A stretch of DNA of 50,938 nt, from positions 1 to 50,938 of the forward strand of contig CAKUYQ010000018.1 of NCBI GenBank assembly GCA_934717185.1. The letters run 5' to 3'. A model generated the notes under the pieces. That model was not told the DNA's origin, ran no database searches, and saw only the letters and a list, made by a program, of their open reading frames with translations. This DNA comes from an uncultured Bacteroidales bacterium (GTDB taxonomy: Bacteria > Bacteroidota > Bacteroidia > Bacteroidales > UBA932). Shown piece after piece: positions 7,602-15,939 of this stretch. Numbering within the stretch: position 1 is the stretch's first letter; the number at the start of each line of letters is the position of its first letter. The translations under genes and the position numbers were made by a program.

Positions 7602-8288
7602 GTGAAACTACTTCTTGTAGAAGACGAGGAGTCTCTTCGCGGACTTATTGCAAGAGCTCTTAGAAAGGAACAATATGTTGTGGAGGAAGCATCCACATAC
7701 TGCGATGCTTATGAAAAGATTAACTTGTTCTCATATGATTGTATTCTCCTTGATATAATGTTACCGGACGGAAATGGAATAGATTTGCTAAAAACAATCA
7801 AATCTGAAGGAAAAACATTAAATGTGATAATAATATCTGCTAAAAACTCCTTGGATGATAAGGTTTTGGGATTAGATGAGGGGGCAGATGACTATCTTCC
7901 CAAACCATTTCATATGGCTGAACTTCTCGCTCGTGTAAAAAGTGTTATAAGAAGGTGTAATGGGGGATGTAAAAATGGAATAGCCTTTGGAAATGTTCAT
8001 GTTAATCCGGATAGCAGAACAGTTGAGGTTGGCGGTAAGGCATTGTCTTTACTAAAAAAAGAGTATGATATATTAAGCTACTTTTTGCTCAGACCCGGGC
8101 ATATGATAGACAAATCTGTATTGGCAGAGGCTGTATGGGGAGACGACATCTACCTTGCAGATAGCTTTGATTTCATCTATTCTCAAGTTAAGAATCTCAG
8201 AAAGAAGTTAGAGGATGCCGGTGCAGACATAGAGTTGAAATCGATATACAGATTCGGGTATAAACTTGTTCTTAAAGAGGATAAATGA
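7602..8288 (+). CDS. OmpR/PhoB-family response regulator
   Basis: A 228-residue cytosolic transcription factor starting with GTG. The receiver domain (1-120) has acidic E7/D8, the phospho-acceptor D51 in LLDIMLPDGNG, and K101 in YLPKPF. The C-terminal winged helix ends in YRFGYKL. It shares a 4-bp ATGA overlap with the histidine kinase gene, indicating translational coupling and a cognate pair. The kinase and two exported PepSY-like proteins follow, a context common in Bacteroidota and suggestive of envelope sensing. The signal is unknown. Confidence 0.93.
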   Translation: MKLLLVEDEESLRGLIARALRKEQYVVEEASTYCDAYEKINLFSYDCILLDIMLPDGNGIDLLKTIKSEGKTLNVIIISAKNSLDDKVLGLDEGADDYLPKPFHMAELLARVKSVIRRCNGGCKNGIAFGNVHVNPDSRTVEVGGKALSLLKKEYDILSYFLLRPGHMIDKSVLAEAVWGDDIYLADSFDFIYSQVKNLRKKLEDAGADIELKSIYRFGYKLVLKEDK

Positions 8289-9571
8289 GACTGATACACT
8301 ATATAACTGCACGTCTTGCACTTGCCCTTCTTCCTGTTATAGCTTTGTGGGCAATGACATTCTTTTTTGTGATGATGGACGAAATAAATGATGAGGCGGA
8401 TGATCTGCTTGAAAGTTATGCAGAACAATTGATATCACAAAAGCTGTCTGGACAGGAACTTCCTATTGCAAATATAATGACAGACAAACATTATAGCATA
8501 ATTAGGGTAACACCGTCCTATGTAGATTCGCATTTAGGGATGGAGTATTATGATGCAGATTCTTACATAGAGGAAACAGATGAAACTGAACCTGCCAGAT
8601 TCTTGAGAATTATTTTCAAGGATAAAGAGGATAACTATTTTGAATTGACAGTATCTACACCAACATTTGAAAAGGATGATTTGATGCAGACCATCCTTTG
8701 GTGGATTTTGACATTGTACCTTACAATGCTGCTTACGGTAGTTGTCATTGCACCTATAGTACTCCGTAAAAGCATGAGGCCCTTCTATCAGATACTTGAA
8801 TGGCTTGGCAATTATACACCGGGAGGTTCCCAAAATCATCCGGATGCTACATCAAATGTATATGAATTTATTAAGTTAGAGACAACGGTTTCAGATATGG
8901 CAGACCGTTCAAATGAGGCTTTTGAAAAGCAGAAACAGTTTATAGGTAACGCTTCTCATGAACTTCAAACTCCATTAGCAGTCCTTGAAGGCAGAATTGA
9001 TTTGATGTTGGATGGCGATTCTCTCAATGAGGAGACAATGGGCGAACTTGTTCAGATGAAAAGAGAACTAAATCATTTGGTAAGGCTGAACAAGGCTTTA
9101 CTCCTTCTAACAAAAATAGATAATGGTCAATTTCCGGAGGTGAGTGATGTGAACCTGTCGGTATTGCTGAAAGAACAAATTAATCTTTACAATGAGATCT
9201 TTGAAGGAAAGAATATTAATTGTAATGTGAGTATTGTAGAAAAGGATGTTGTTGTCCGGATGAATGTAACCCTTGCCACAATAATGATAACAAATATCAT
9301 AAAGAATGCATTCGTTCACAGTGATAAGGGCGGTGAAATATATGTAACATTGTCTGGATCAAGATTGTCTGTAAAGAATAGCGGTATTTCTCCATTAGAT
9401 GGAGACAGCATCTTTGACAGGTTCTATCAAGGTTCCAAGAAAGAGGGATCCACCGGTCTTGGTTTGGCTCTTGCCAAAACAATCGCAGATAAGAACGGGG
9501 TGCGTCTCACATATACGTTTAAAGATGGAAAACATTGTTTTGATATAATTTTTTTTAGAAATCAGCTATAG
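8285..9571 (+). CDS. Membrane sensor histidine kinase
   Basis: A 428-residue inner-membrane kinase for the preceding regulator. TM1 is about residues 8-30, a periplasmic sensor of about 100 residues follows, and TM2 is about 137-158. The dimerisation/phospho-acceptor helix carries H225 in NASHELQTPL. The ATPase domain has the N box NIIKNAFVHS, the F box IFDRFYQG and the G box STGLGLALAK. The canonical D box is shortened to KNSGISP. No clear HAMP motif is seen, but a linker of about 60 residues lies between TM2 and the H box. The start overlaps the regulator stop by 4 bp. Confidence 0.93.
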   Translation: MRLIHYITARLALALLPVIALWAMTFFFVMMDEINDEADDLLESYAEQLISQKLSGQELPIANIMTDKHYSIIRVTPSYVDSHLGMEYYDADSYIEETDETEPARFLRIIFKDKEDNYFELTVSTPTFEKDDLMQTILWWILTLYLTMLLTVVVIAPIVLRKSMRPFYQILEWLGNYTPGGSQNHPDATSNVYEFIKLETTVSDMADRSNEAFEKQKQFIGNASHELQTPLAVLEGRIDLMLDGDSLNEETMGELVQMKRELNHLVRLNKALLLLTKIDNGQFPEVSDVNLSVLLKEQINLYNEIFEGKNINCNVSIVEKDVVVRMNVTLATIMITNIIKNAFVHSDKGGEIYVTLSGSRLSVKNSGISPLDGDSIFDRFYQGSKKEGSTGLGLALAKTIADKNGVRLTYTFKDGKHCFDIIFFRNQL

Positions 9572-9641
9572 ATTTTATTATTCCAGATTCAATACAGAAT
9601 TATGCTATATTTTCGTACCGTGATTAATAAAGAATAAATTA

Positions 9642-10094
9642 ATGATTAAAAAATTTTTGATTGCTATTGTTTCGTTGGTTGTTGCCGGAGTGGTGGGTTA
9701 CTATCTGTCAAATTTGGTACATGACAAAGCTGTTCCTCCTGAAGCGCTACCTGAGGAGGTAAGTAGTTTCTTGAACAAACATTTTAAGGAAGAAAAGATT
9801 GCTTTTTCTAAAATGGATAGAGACTTTTTGAAGGTTTCGTATGAGGTAATTCTTTCAGATGGAACAAAGTTGGAGTTTAACAGCAATGGAGAATGGAAAG
9901 AGATAAACGGACACCATAAAAAAATCCCTAATGGAATTATTCCTAATATGATTGAATTGAAAATAGCTGACTTGTATAGGCAATCTTATGCAGTGAAGGC
10001 TGAAAAAGATGGACGTAATCTTGAAATTGAGCTAAGCAATGGACTTGAATTGAAGTTCGACAAGAATTTTAATCTTATAAGTATAGATCGTTAA
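9642..10094 (+). CDS. Exported PepSY-like protein
   Basis: A 150-residue protein with an N-terminal membrane anchor or signal (IAIVSLVVAGVVGYYLS). The rest is one PepSY-like (DUF2874-type) fold with the pattern GTKLEFNSNGEWKEI and a second half ending LELKFDKNFNLISIDR. Such proteins are periplasmic in Bacteroidota and often adjoin two-component genes, where they are thought to modulate sensing or envelope proteases. It starts 70 bp after the kinase on the same strand. Function is inferred from fold and context only. Confidence 0.7.
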   Translation: MIKKFLIAIVSLVVAGVVGYYLSNLVHDKAVPPEALPEEVSSFLNKHFKEEKIAFSKMDRDFLKVSYEVILSDGTKLEFNSNGEWKEINGHHKKIPNGIIPNMIELKIADLYRQSYAVKAEKDGRNLEIELSNGLELKFDKNFNLISIDR

Positions 10095-10119
10095 AACTTT
10101 AACATTTCTAAAATATAGT

Positions 10120-11007
10120 ATGATGAGAGACATGTTTATTACAGCAATGTGCATCTGCCTGATGACACTTGCAGGCTGCAGTAAAGCCAAAACTGATAAT
10201 GATGATTTTAGTGCAAAGGCTAAATCAACGCTGGCAAAGATGTATCCGAATGCTACGGATGTTATGTGGTCAACAAAAAACGGATATTATATTGCCAAAT
10301 TCAATAACCCTGTTGCAGTTCGTTCAATCGATGCTTTGAAATATGATTTCTCTGTGTGGATAAATAACTTTGGACAGTGGTGTATGACAGAGAGTGAAAT
10401 CTCGTACGAGGCACTTCCAAAAGCTGTTCAAGACGCATTAAGGTCAAGCGAATACTCAGGGTGGGAAATAGATGATATTGACAAAATTGAGAGAGCAGGA
10501 ATGGAGACCATTTATGTCATTGAGGTAGAGTATAGCTCTATTAATGGAGATAAGGAGGTTGAACTCTACTATTCAAAAGAGGGGGTTCTCATTAAGACGG
10601 TATTTGATGTAGACCATGATTATGACTATGAGGATTATCTTCCATCTGATGCTGAGCCTGGTGTAGAGCGTGCCGTTTTGGCGAAGTATCCTGAGGCAAC
10701 CATCATTGATATTGAATACGAAGATGGCGAGATTGAGGTGGAAATTATCCACGATGGTAGAGGTAAAGATGTTTATTTTAACAAGGCTTACGAGTGGTTG
10801 CGCACCGAATGGGATGTACGCAGGTCTGAGATTCCCGTAGCAGTATTGGAGTTTATATCAAAGAATTGGCCATCATACAGTATAGATGATGCAGAGTTCA
10901 AAGAGACTCCGGGAGGGGCATGGTATGAGATAGAGTTAGAAAAAGGCGATGATGAAATTAAAGTGATGGTAGCACCAAACGGAAAACCTCTGTCTAACTC
11001 AATTTAA
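10120..11007 (+). CDS. PepSY-like lipoprotein
   Basis: A 295-residue lipoprotein with signal peptide and lipobox LAGC (cysteine near residue 20). The mature part holds about three PepSY-like repeats, each with a helix resembling AKMYPNATDV or AKYPEATIID and a hairpin such as VELYYSKEGVLIKT. It lies 25 bp after the preceding PepSY-like gene, so the two are probably co-expressed with the two-component system. ATG at 10120 is followed by a second ATG at 10123, and either may be used. A hairpin at 11048-11087 probably ends the operon. Confidence 0.75.
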   Translation: MMRDMFITAMCICLMTLAGCSKAKTDNDDFSAKAKSTLAKMYPNATDVMWSTKNGYYIAKFNNPVAVRSIDALKYDFSVWINNFGQWCMTESEISYEALPKAVQDALRSSEYSGWEIDDIDKIERAGMETIYVIEVEYSSINGDKEVELYYSKEGVLIKTVFDVDHDYDYEDYLPSDAEPGVERAVLAKYPEATIIDIEYEDGEIEVEIIHDGRGKDVYFNKAYEWLRTEWDVRRSEIPVAVLEFISKNWPSYSIDDAEFKETPGGAWYEIELEKGDDEIKVMVAPNGKPLSNSI

Positions 11008-11047
11008 ATCATAATACAGGAAAGTTTCTAAATACGTATGAGTTACA

Positions 11048-11087
11048 TATAGCAAACGGGCAACCTACAAGTTGCTCGTTTTGCTAT
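11048..11087. terminator. 17-bp stem hairpin after the PepSY operon
   Basis: TATAGCAAACGGGCAAC pairs with GTTGCTCGTTTTGCTATA around CTACAA, with minor mismatches. The T run is weak, so this is a probable rather than certain terminator. Apart from it and the promoter and leader described next, nothing is seen in 11008-11423. Confidence 0.6.
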
Positions 11088-11224
11088 ATATTGCGTTATA
11101 AACGTTTGGTCACCCAAATGGTTGCAGCTGAATGCCGGGGTACCTAACGCATTGCCTGTATGTTTAAAGCCAAACCTTTCTTACATACTGATTGTACTAT
11201 TTTTTTTGTGTAAATTTAATATTC

Positions 11225-11318
11225 TGATATTTAGATAATTGAAAATATTTGATAATGGTAGTATATAAAATGATAACTCTTTGATAACACTATAAAACAC
11301 CAATTGGTTACATCTTTG
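11225..11318 (+). promoter_or_regulatory. Phased GATAA box array and promoter
   Basis: GATAA-type boxes start at 11225 (GATATT), 11234, 11251, 11272 and 11283, several as TTTGATAA. The last three are 21 and 11 bp apart, about whole helical turns. CATCTTTG at 11311-11318, a partial -7 match, lies 28 bp after the last box start. The same layout precedes the fimbrial operon at 14136-14257. Confidence 0.55.
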
Positions 11319-11336
11319 CCATGAATTTTAAAAATA

Positions 11337-11400
11337 AAAAGCTGTAATAGCTCCTCCTGCATTTGGAGGTGTTTATCCTTGTTATAATGGGGCAGCTTTT
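11337..11400 (+). promoter_or_regulatory. Structured 5' leader of the outer-membrane gene
   Basis: AAAAGCTG at 11337-11344 pairs with CAGCTTTT at 11393-11400, closing a loop that contains CCTCC (11353-11357) and GGAGG (11365-11369). The AT-rich ribosome-binding region and ATG follow 24 bp later. The stem could be a terminator-like attenuator or a stabilising leader. Confidence 0.5.
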
Positions 11401-11423
11401 AATTAATTAAAAAAAGTAACTTT

Positions 11424-11912
11424 ATGAAAAAGATTTTAGTTTCACTTCTACTGTTGCTTACAACAGGATTTTTTGCCAATGCGCAAAAAATCACAGTAGA
11501 GTCTGTTGACCTTAGGGTTGGCAGTATGTTTTCTAAAAATGCAGGTACCGTTTTTGGTACAGGTGCAGGTGTATCAATTGGCCTGTTTGACAGGAACCTT
11601 CAATTTGCGCCATCTGTTGATTACAATTTTGGCGCATGCAGACTACTTAATGTTAATGCAGAACTTAAGTACAATTTTGATTTAGGCAATGGCTTTGGTA
11701 TTTTCCCAATGGCAGGCGCTTCATGGAACCATGCAAAAGCAGATTGGTTAGGCGATGCACTCAATGTGGGTAAATTAAGAGATAGCCGTTTTGGATTTAA
11801 CGGAGGTGTGGGCATTAGCTACAAACCTGTAACAGTTAGAGCTTTCTATAACACCGGTGTTAAGATGTTTGGCGTATCTGTAGGATACAGTATAAAATTA
11901 CGTAAAAATTAA
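11424..11912 (+). CDS. Small outer-membrane beta-barrel protein
   Basis: A 162-residue exported protein. The signal peptide MKKILVSLLLLLTTGFFANA ends at a signal peptidase I site before QKITVE. The mature part alternates aromatic and glycine residues typical of an eight-strand barrel (GTGAGVSIGLF, GFNGGVGISYK) and ends in VSVGYSIKLRKN, compatible with outer-membrane insertion. No specific family was recognised. It has its own promoter with phased TTTGATAA boxes, shared with the fimbrial operon, so co-regulation with fimbriae is inferred. A strong terminator follows at 11970. Confidence 0.65.
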   Translation: MKKILVSLLLLLTTGFFANAQKITVESVDLRVGSMFSKNAGTVFGTGAGVSIGLFDRNLQFAPSVDYNFGACRLLNVNAELKYNFDLGNGFGIFPMAGASWNHAKADWLGDALNVGKLRDSRFGFNGGVGISYKPVTVRAFYNTGVKMFGVSVGYSIKLRKN

Positions 11913-11969
11913 TAACAATATAAATAATTAAAATAGTTTCTGTTTCAAATACTTTTTTTCCTATATACG

Positions 11970-12006
11970 GAGGGTAGTCTTAATTGGTGGGCTACCCTCT
12001 TTTTTA
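11970..12006. terminator. Terminator hairpin with T run
   Basis: GAGGGTAG pairs with CTACCCTC and is followed by TTTTTT. It ends the + strand outer-membrane gene. The minus-strand TPR gene ends just beyond it at 12025. Confidence 0.85.
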
Positions 12007-12024
12007 CACATATATGCTTGTTGT

Positions 12025-13902
12025 TTAGCTGATTATGGTGTTGTGCAGATATGTGTCAACATCACTATCCCCAATATCACTTATGTGGCTTTTTATTCTG
12101 GATCTTAATACCCTTACAGAGGCATCTTCAATAGAAAATAGATCTGCCACATCTTTAATATTCATTCCTATGGCAAAGCAAAAGCAATATTTTACGTAAA
12201 GACCCGACATCTTTCCCGAATATGAATTTTGCAATATCTCTGCTGCGTTTGGTTTTATTCGTTCCAAGTACTTTATGTACTGTGTTTTTCCCGGCATATT
12301 CTTCCTCAACAGCTCCTCTAGCTCACCTTTCAGAAGCTCGCATTTACGTTGCATTCCTGCATTCTCCTTAGCCTCGGCATCATTGCCGGCGGCAGATTCG
12401 TACTCCTCAAATTTAAGTCTGTATTCCTCCAATTTAGCATCGAGTTCTGCCTTCTCATCCATAAGCTCCTTAATCTCATGATCCTTTCTTGTAAGTGCAA
12501 GAACTTTAAGATTGTTGTCAGATAGTATCTCATATTTCTCGGTCTCAATACGCATTGCCTCCTCCTCTTTGAGCTTGATTTTAAGCTTTGCCTCCTCCTG
12601 TTGTAGTGCTGTTTTCTTCTTGTATGTACGGTAGTTGGCATAGAACAGTGCAATAGAGAGCAGCAACAATACCAAAGCAGATATGGCCATTATGTTCTGA
12701 CCCTTAAGAACTTTGTTTATACTTTCTAGATTTGCCCTTTTTGTCTTCTCCTCCTTAAGTTCATAATACACCTTTACATTAGATACCTCTGCCATACCCC
12801 TTTTTCTCTCTACTTTAAGCATCTGGTCACTTGTTACTAAAGATCTGTATATGTCCCCTCTCTTTGCAAAGATGCACGAACCTATTATGGCATGAATATT
12901 TTCAGAGGTGTTCAAATAGGCCTCTTTAGCCTCGGGATCCCTATTTATAACCTCTTCACAGCGGGTCCAGTATGACTGCGCATCATTTAATCTGTTTTTT
13001 CTCAAGTAGTACAGCGCCTTGCAGTCGTAATACAGGTAGAGCAGGCTCTCCTTCAATTCAGATCTTTCCAGCTCATTAAAAATATCTTCAACTAATGCGT
13101 AATTTGGAAATTCATAGGATAGCAGTACAGTTGCCATAATAGCTTTGTAGTAAAGCGAATCAAAATCAATGGAGATTTTCTGTATCTCGCTGTAATACTT
13201 GTATATGGAATCTAAATTTACATTATTGAAACTATTCTCTTTGTCATTGAGCTTTCTTATTTTGTATATAAGCAGAGATTTTTTTACCTCTCTGTTTTCA
13301 GACAAACGAGGCGGGTAATTCTTAATTCGCTCATACAGATCATCCCAAAGTTCCCTTGAATGGGTAAAAAGCATTGATGTTATGAATCCAACTATCTTTT
13401 CGCATCCGGGCATCTGTTCATAGAGCAGCAGGGCGCTATAGAAATTTTCGTTGGCTCTCATCTTGTCCCTCGTGTTATAGCAGAGTGACGCCCTGTTATA
13501 GTAGTAGTCTGCAAGCATCATTTTATCGCTTACTTTAGAGAGATACATTTTTGCAGAGTCCAAATATGCCCCGGCTTCGGCCTTTCTACCCCTTAAATGA
13601 TAGGATTCTCCCAATTTTGAGTAGCATAAAAAGCATCCCGACAAATTCTTGCGTTTTTTGGACTCGTTTAGTACGGACAAATATATATTATCCAACCATG
13701 GCAGTTTGTCTGTCGGTGTCCAATACACAATGTCGCAATCGTTGAGAATTTTAATCTTTTCCTCTATTGATGTATTCGGATTATTCTCAAGTGCAACCAA
13801 TGAATCTATCTTAGCATTGTATACAGCCTTGCTGCTAATTTGTGATAAAGCAGGAAAACTAGATGCCAATAACAAAACAAGTATAATTATTCTACCATTC
13901 AT
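12025..13902 (-). CDS. TPR / transmembrane / HTH regulator-like protein
   Basis: A 625-residue membrane protein. A signal peptide (about 1-20) precedes a periplasmic helical region of TPR-like repeats (about 60-380, for example YSKLGESYHLRGRKAEAGAYLDSA). One transmembrane helix lies near 400-422 (ISALVLLLLSIALFYAN), then a long charged coiled coil (about 425-530). The C-terminal domain, with FAIGMNIKDVADLFSIEDASVRVLRSRIK, resembles a LuxR-type helix-turn-helix. This matches a Bacteroidota class of TPR-sensor transcriptional regulators. It is divergent from the fimbrial operon with a shared 394-bp intergenic region, so it is a candidate regulator of those genes and possibly the binder of the TTTGATAA arrays. 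That link is inference. Confidence 0.7.
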   Translation of the reverse strand: MNGRIIILVLLLASSFPALSQISSKAVYNAKIDSLVALENNPNTSIEEKIKILNDCDIVYWTPTDKLPWLDNIYLSVLNESKKRKNLSGCFLCYSKLGESYHLRGRKAEAGAYLDSAKMYLSKVSDKMMLADYYYNRASLCYNTRDKMRANENFYSALLLYEQMPGCEKIVGFITSMLFTHSRELWDDLYERIKNYPPRLSENREVKKSLLIYKIRKLNDKENSFNNVNLDSIYKYYSEIQKISIDFDSLYYKAIMATVLLSYEFPNYALVEDIFNELERSELKESLLYLYYDCKALYYLRKNRLNDAQSYWTRCEEVINRDPEAKEAYLNTSENIHAIIGSCIFAKRGDIYRSLVTSDQMLKVERKRGMAEVSNVKVYYELKEEKTKRANLESINKVLKGQNIMAISALVLLLLSIALFYANYRTYKKKTALQQEEAKLKIKLKEEEAMRIETEKYEILSDNNLKVLALTRKDHEIKELMDEKAELDAKLEEYRLKFEEYESAAGNDAEAKENAGMQRKCELLKGELEELLRKNMPGKTQYIKYLERIKPNAAEILQNSYSGKMSGLYVKYCFCFAIGMNIKDVADLFSIEDASVRVLRSRIKSHISDIGDSDVDTYLHNTIIS

Positions 13903-13930
13903 AAGAATAAAGATTTCGTCTCTAAATTTA

Positions 13931-14089
13931 AGTAATCTTAAAAAAATAACTTGGTAATCTTTAATTGTCTTTTCGGTCTATATTTCTTTTCTCATCAGTC
14001 ATGTGCCACCGGCACACTCCCTCTTCAAAAAGACATCTATCCTCAAAAATACTGCTAAATCTTTACCAACTTATTTTTTAACGCTTACT
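13931..14089. repeat. 159-bp MITE-like element with inverted arms
   Basis: The left arm (13931-13968) and right arm (14061-14089) are imperfect inverted repeats of the form AGTAAnCnTnAAAAAATAA. Both are exactly reproduced, in reverse orientation, as the 67-bp element at 24412-24478, which lacks the 92-bp centre (13969-14060). It sits between the divergent TPR gene and the fimbrial promoter. It contains no ORF. Confidence 0.75.
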
Positions 14090-14135
14090 AAGATTATGCA
14101 AAGATATACAAATTATTTACGAACAAAGCACTTTT

Positions 14136-14257
14136 GATAACATTGTGTTGCGTTGTGTAAGTCGCTTATTGATAATATGTTATGTTGTTTGATAATAATT
14201 TGATATTCTTTGATAATACATTGATAACATGTTCTTAAAACCTGCACAATAGCTTTG
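14136..14257 (+). promoter_or_regulatory. Phased GATAA box array and fimbrial promoter
   Basis: Boxes start at 14136, 14171, 14191, 14202, 14212 and 14223, most as TTTGATAA or TTGATAAC. Spacings of 20, 11, 10 and 11 bp place them on one helix face. TAGCTTTG at 14250-14257 is an exact -7 element, 27 bp after the last box start. The layout parallels 11225-11318. Confidence 0.65.
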
Positions 14258-14296
14258 CAGCGTCAAAAATTTAACCTCAAAGGGTATATAAAGCAG

Positions 14297-14932
14297 ATGA
14301 AAAAACTAATATTATTATTGTTATCAATTTTTGTTTTTGATTTGGTCAGTGCTCAGGAAATTGCTAACAGACATTATGTAAGTCTAAGAACAAATCTCCT
14401 GTACGATATGGCTCTTGTGCCTAATATAGGATTTGAATGTCACGTAGGCAGTGGCTGGACTGTTGGAGGCAGTGGCGTATTTGCATGGTGGAAAAATGAA
14501 AACAAAAATCGTTTTTGGAGAATATACGGGATAGAGCTTGAGTGTAGGAAATATTTGGGAGAGTGCGCAGACGAGAAACCGCTATCGGGTCATCATATTG
14601 GTGCATATGCACAATTTGCAACTTATGATTTTGAATTAGGAGGCAGGGGATATATAGGTGGTAATCCGGGTAACAATATTTTTGAAAAGGCTAACTACGG
14701 AATTGGCTTTGAATACGGCTACTCCTTGCCAATTGCACGCAAACTTAATATGGACTTTAGTTTTGGCGTTGGGTATTTTGGCGGAAAGCGATGGGAATAT
14801 AAGCCGCAAGACGGACACTATGTCTGGCAGTCTGTAAGTACCAAGCATTGGATAGGGCCTACAAAAGCAGAGATATCATTAGTATGGCTTGTCGGGAAGA
14901 AAAATTTTAATAAAGACAAAGGTGGAAAATAA
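14297..14932 (+). CDS. DUF3575 outer-membrane protein of fimbrial operon
   Basis: First gene of the fimbrial operon, 211 residues from the chosen ATG. The frame is open from 14255, but only the start at 14297 puts the signal peptide KKLILLLLSIFVFDLVSA first, followed by QE. The segment YVSLRTNLLYDMALVPNIGFE is the DUF3575 hallmark, and the rest is beta-barrel-like, ending ISLVWLVGKKN. DUF3575 proteins commonly open Bacteroidales fimbrial loci and are thought to be outer-membrane components; the exact role is unknown. Its stop overlaps the next start by one base (TAATG), implying coupling. Confidence 0.8.
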   Translation: MKKLILLLLSIFVFDLVSAQEIANRHYVSLRTNLLYDMALVPNIGFECHVGSGWTVGGSGVFAWWKNENKNRFWRIYGIELECRKYLGECADEKPLSGHHIGAYAQFATYDFELGGRGYIGGNPGNNIFEKANYGIGFEYGYSLPIARKLNMDFSFGVGYFGGKRWEYKPQDGHYVWQSVSTKHWIGPTKAEISLVWLVGKKNFNKDKGGK

Positions 14933-15891
14933 TGAGAAAGATAGTTTATCACATACTTGTTTTGGTGTTTATAGTACCTGTACTGTTTGCATGTAAGCAC
15001 AAAAATTTGTGTTACGATCATGCTCATACGGAGGATGTAAGGGTCGTTTTCGATTGGATGTATGCCCCTTCTGCAAATCCGGAAACAATGACACTGTATC
15101 TTTTCCCATTAGGTGGTGGTGACTGTTTGCGCTACGATTTCACCGATATAACGGGTGGAACAGTAAGAGTACCGGCCGGAGAATATGATGCTCTATGCAT
15201 AAACGGAGGAACAAAGAGCATAAGCTACTTAAACAGAGACAGCAGGCGCAGTTTTGAAATATCTACACGTACAACTTCGCTACTCTCCTCATTGTCTTCG
15301 CTCGGTGTAAGCTCCAAGAGTGCTCCGCGTACAAATGGCAATGAACGTATAGCGTTTTCTCCGGATATGTTATGGACAGATTGTGCAGATAGAATAAATA
15401 TAGTGACATCGTCTAATAAGCAGCAGACGATAGTGCTTTATCCTAAGGTCTCTGTGAGTAATATTACTGTAGAGATACGTAATGCAGAAAACCTTAAATA
15501 TGTTAATGGAATGAGTTTTTCACTTACGGGGCTGTCCGGAGGAATGTTGCCCGGAATTGGCAACATGGCTCTTACAGACGAAAAAGTCACTGTTCCTTTT
15601 GAGGCAGTTACATCAATAGAGAGGAGCACCATTACAGGAGAGATGAGAACATTCGGCCACTGCCCTTTGTCTGTGAACAAGCATATATTAACTGTTTATG
15701 CGGTATTGTCCAATAATACAAAGTGGTATTACTCTTATGATGTAACAGATAAGATACACAATGCTGCCGATCAGCGCAATATTTACATTGTACTTGATGG
15801 TCTGCCACTTCCCAAACCTATAACGAATGGCGGTGGATTCAAACCGGAAGTAAGTGAATGGCAGGTGGTTGAAATAGATATTACTATGTAA
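14932..15891 (+). CDS. FimB/Mfa2-family fimbrial anchor lipoprotein
   Basis: A 319-residue lipoprotein with lipobox LFAC (cysteine near residue 21) followed by KHKNLCYDHAH. VRVVFDWMYAPSANPETMTLYLFP and VRVPAGEYDALCINGGT match the DUF5119/FimB-type fold. These proteins anchor the fimbrial shaft in the outer membrane and regulate its length. Two transthyretin-like beta domains are expected; the second starts near residue 165 (TIVLYPKVSVSNITVEI). It is coupled to the DUF3575 gene and followed after 48 bp by the fimbrillin. Confidence 0.82.
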   Translation: MRKIVYHILVLVFIVPVLFACKHKNLCYDHAHTEDVRVVFDWMYAPSANPETMTLYLFPLGGGDCLRYDFTDITGGTVRVPAGEYDALCINGGTKSISYLNRDSRRSFEISTRTTSLLSSLSSLGVSSKSAPRTNGNERIAFSPDMLWTDCADRINIVTSSNKQQTIVLYPKVSVSNITVEIRNAENLKYVNGMSFSLTGLSGGMLPGIGNMALTDEKVTVPFEAVTSIERSTITGEMRTFGHCPLSVNKHILTVYAVLSNNTKWYYSYDVTDKIHNAADQRNIYIVLDGLPLPKPITNGGGFKPEVSEWQVVEIDITM

Positions 15892-15939
15892 CAAAATTTA
15901 AAAGCAATATAATCATTTAACAATTAATTTAATATTTTT

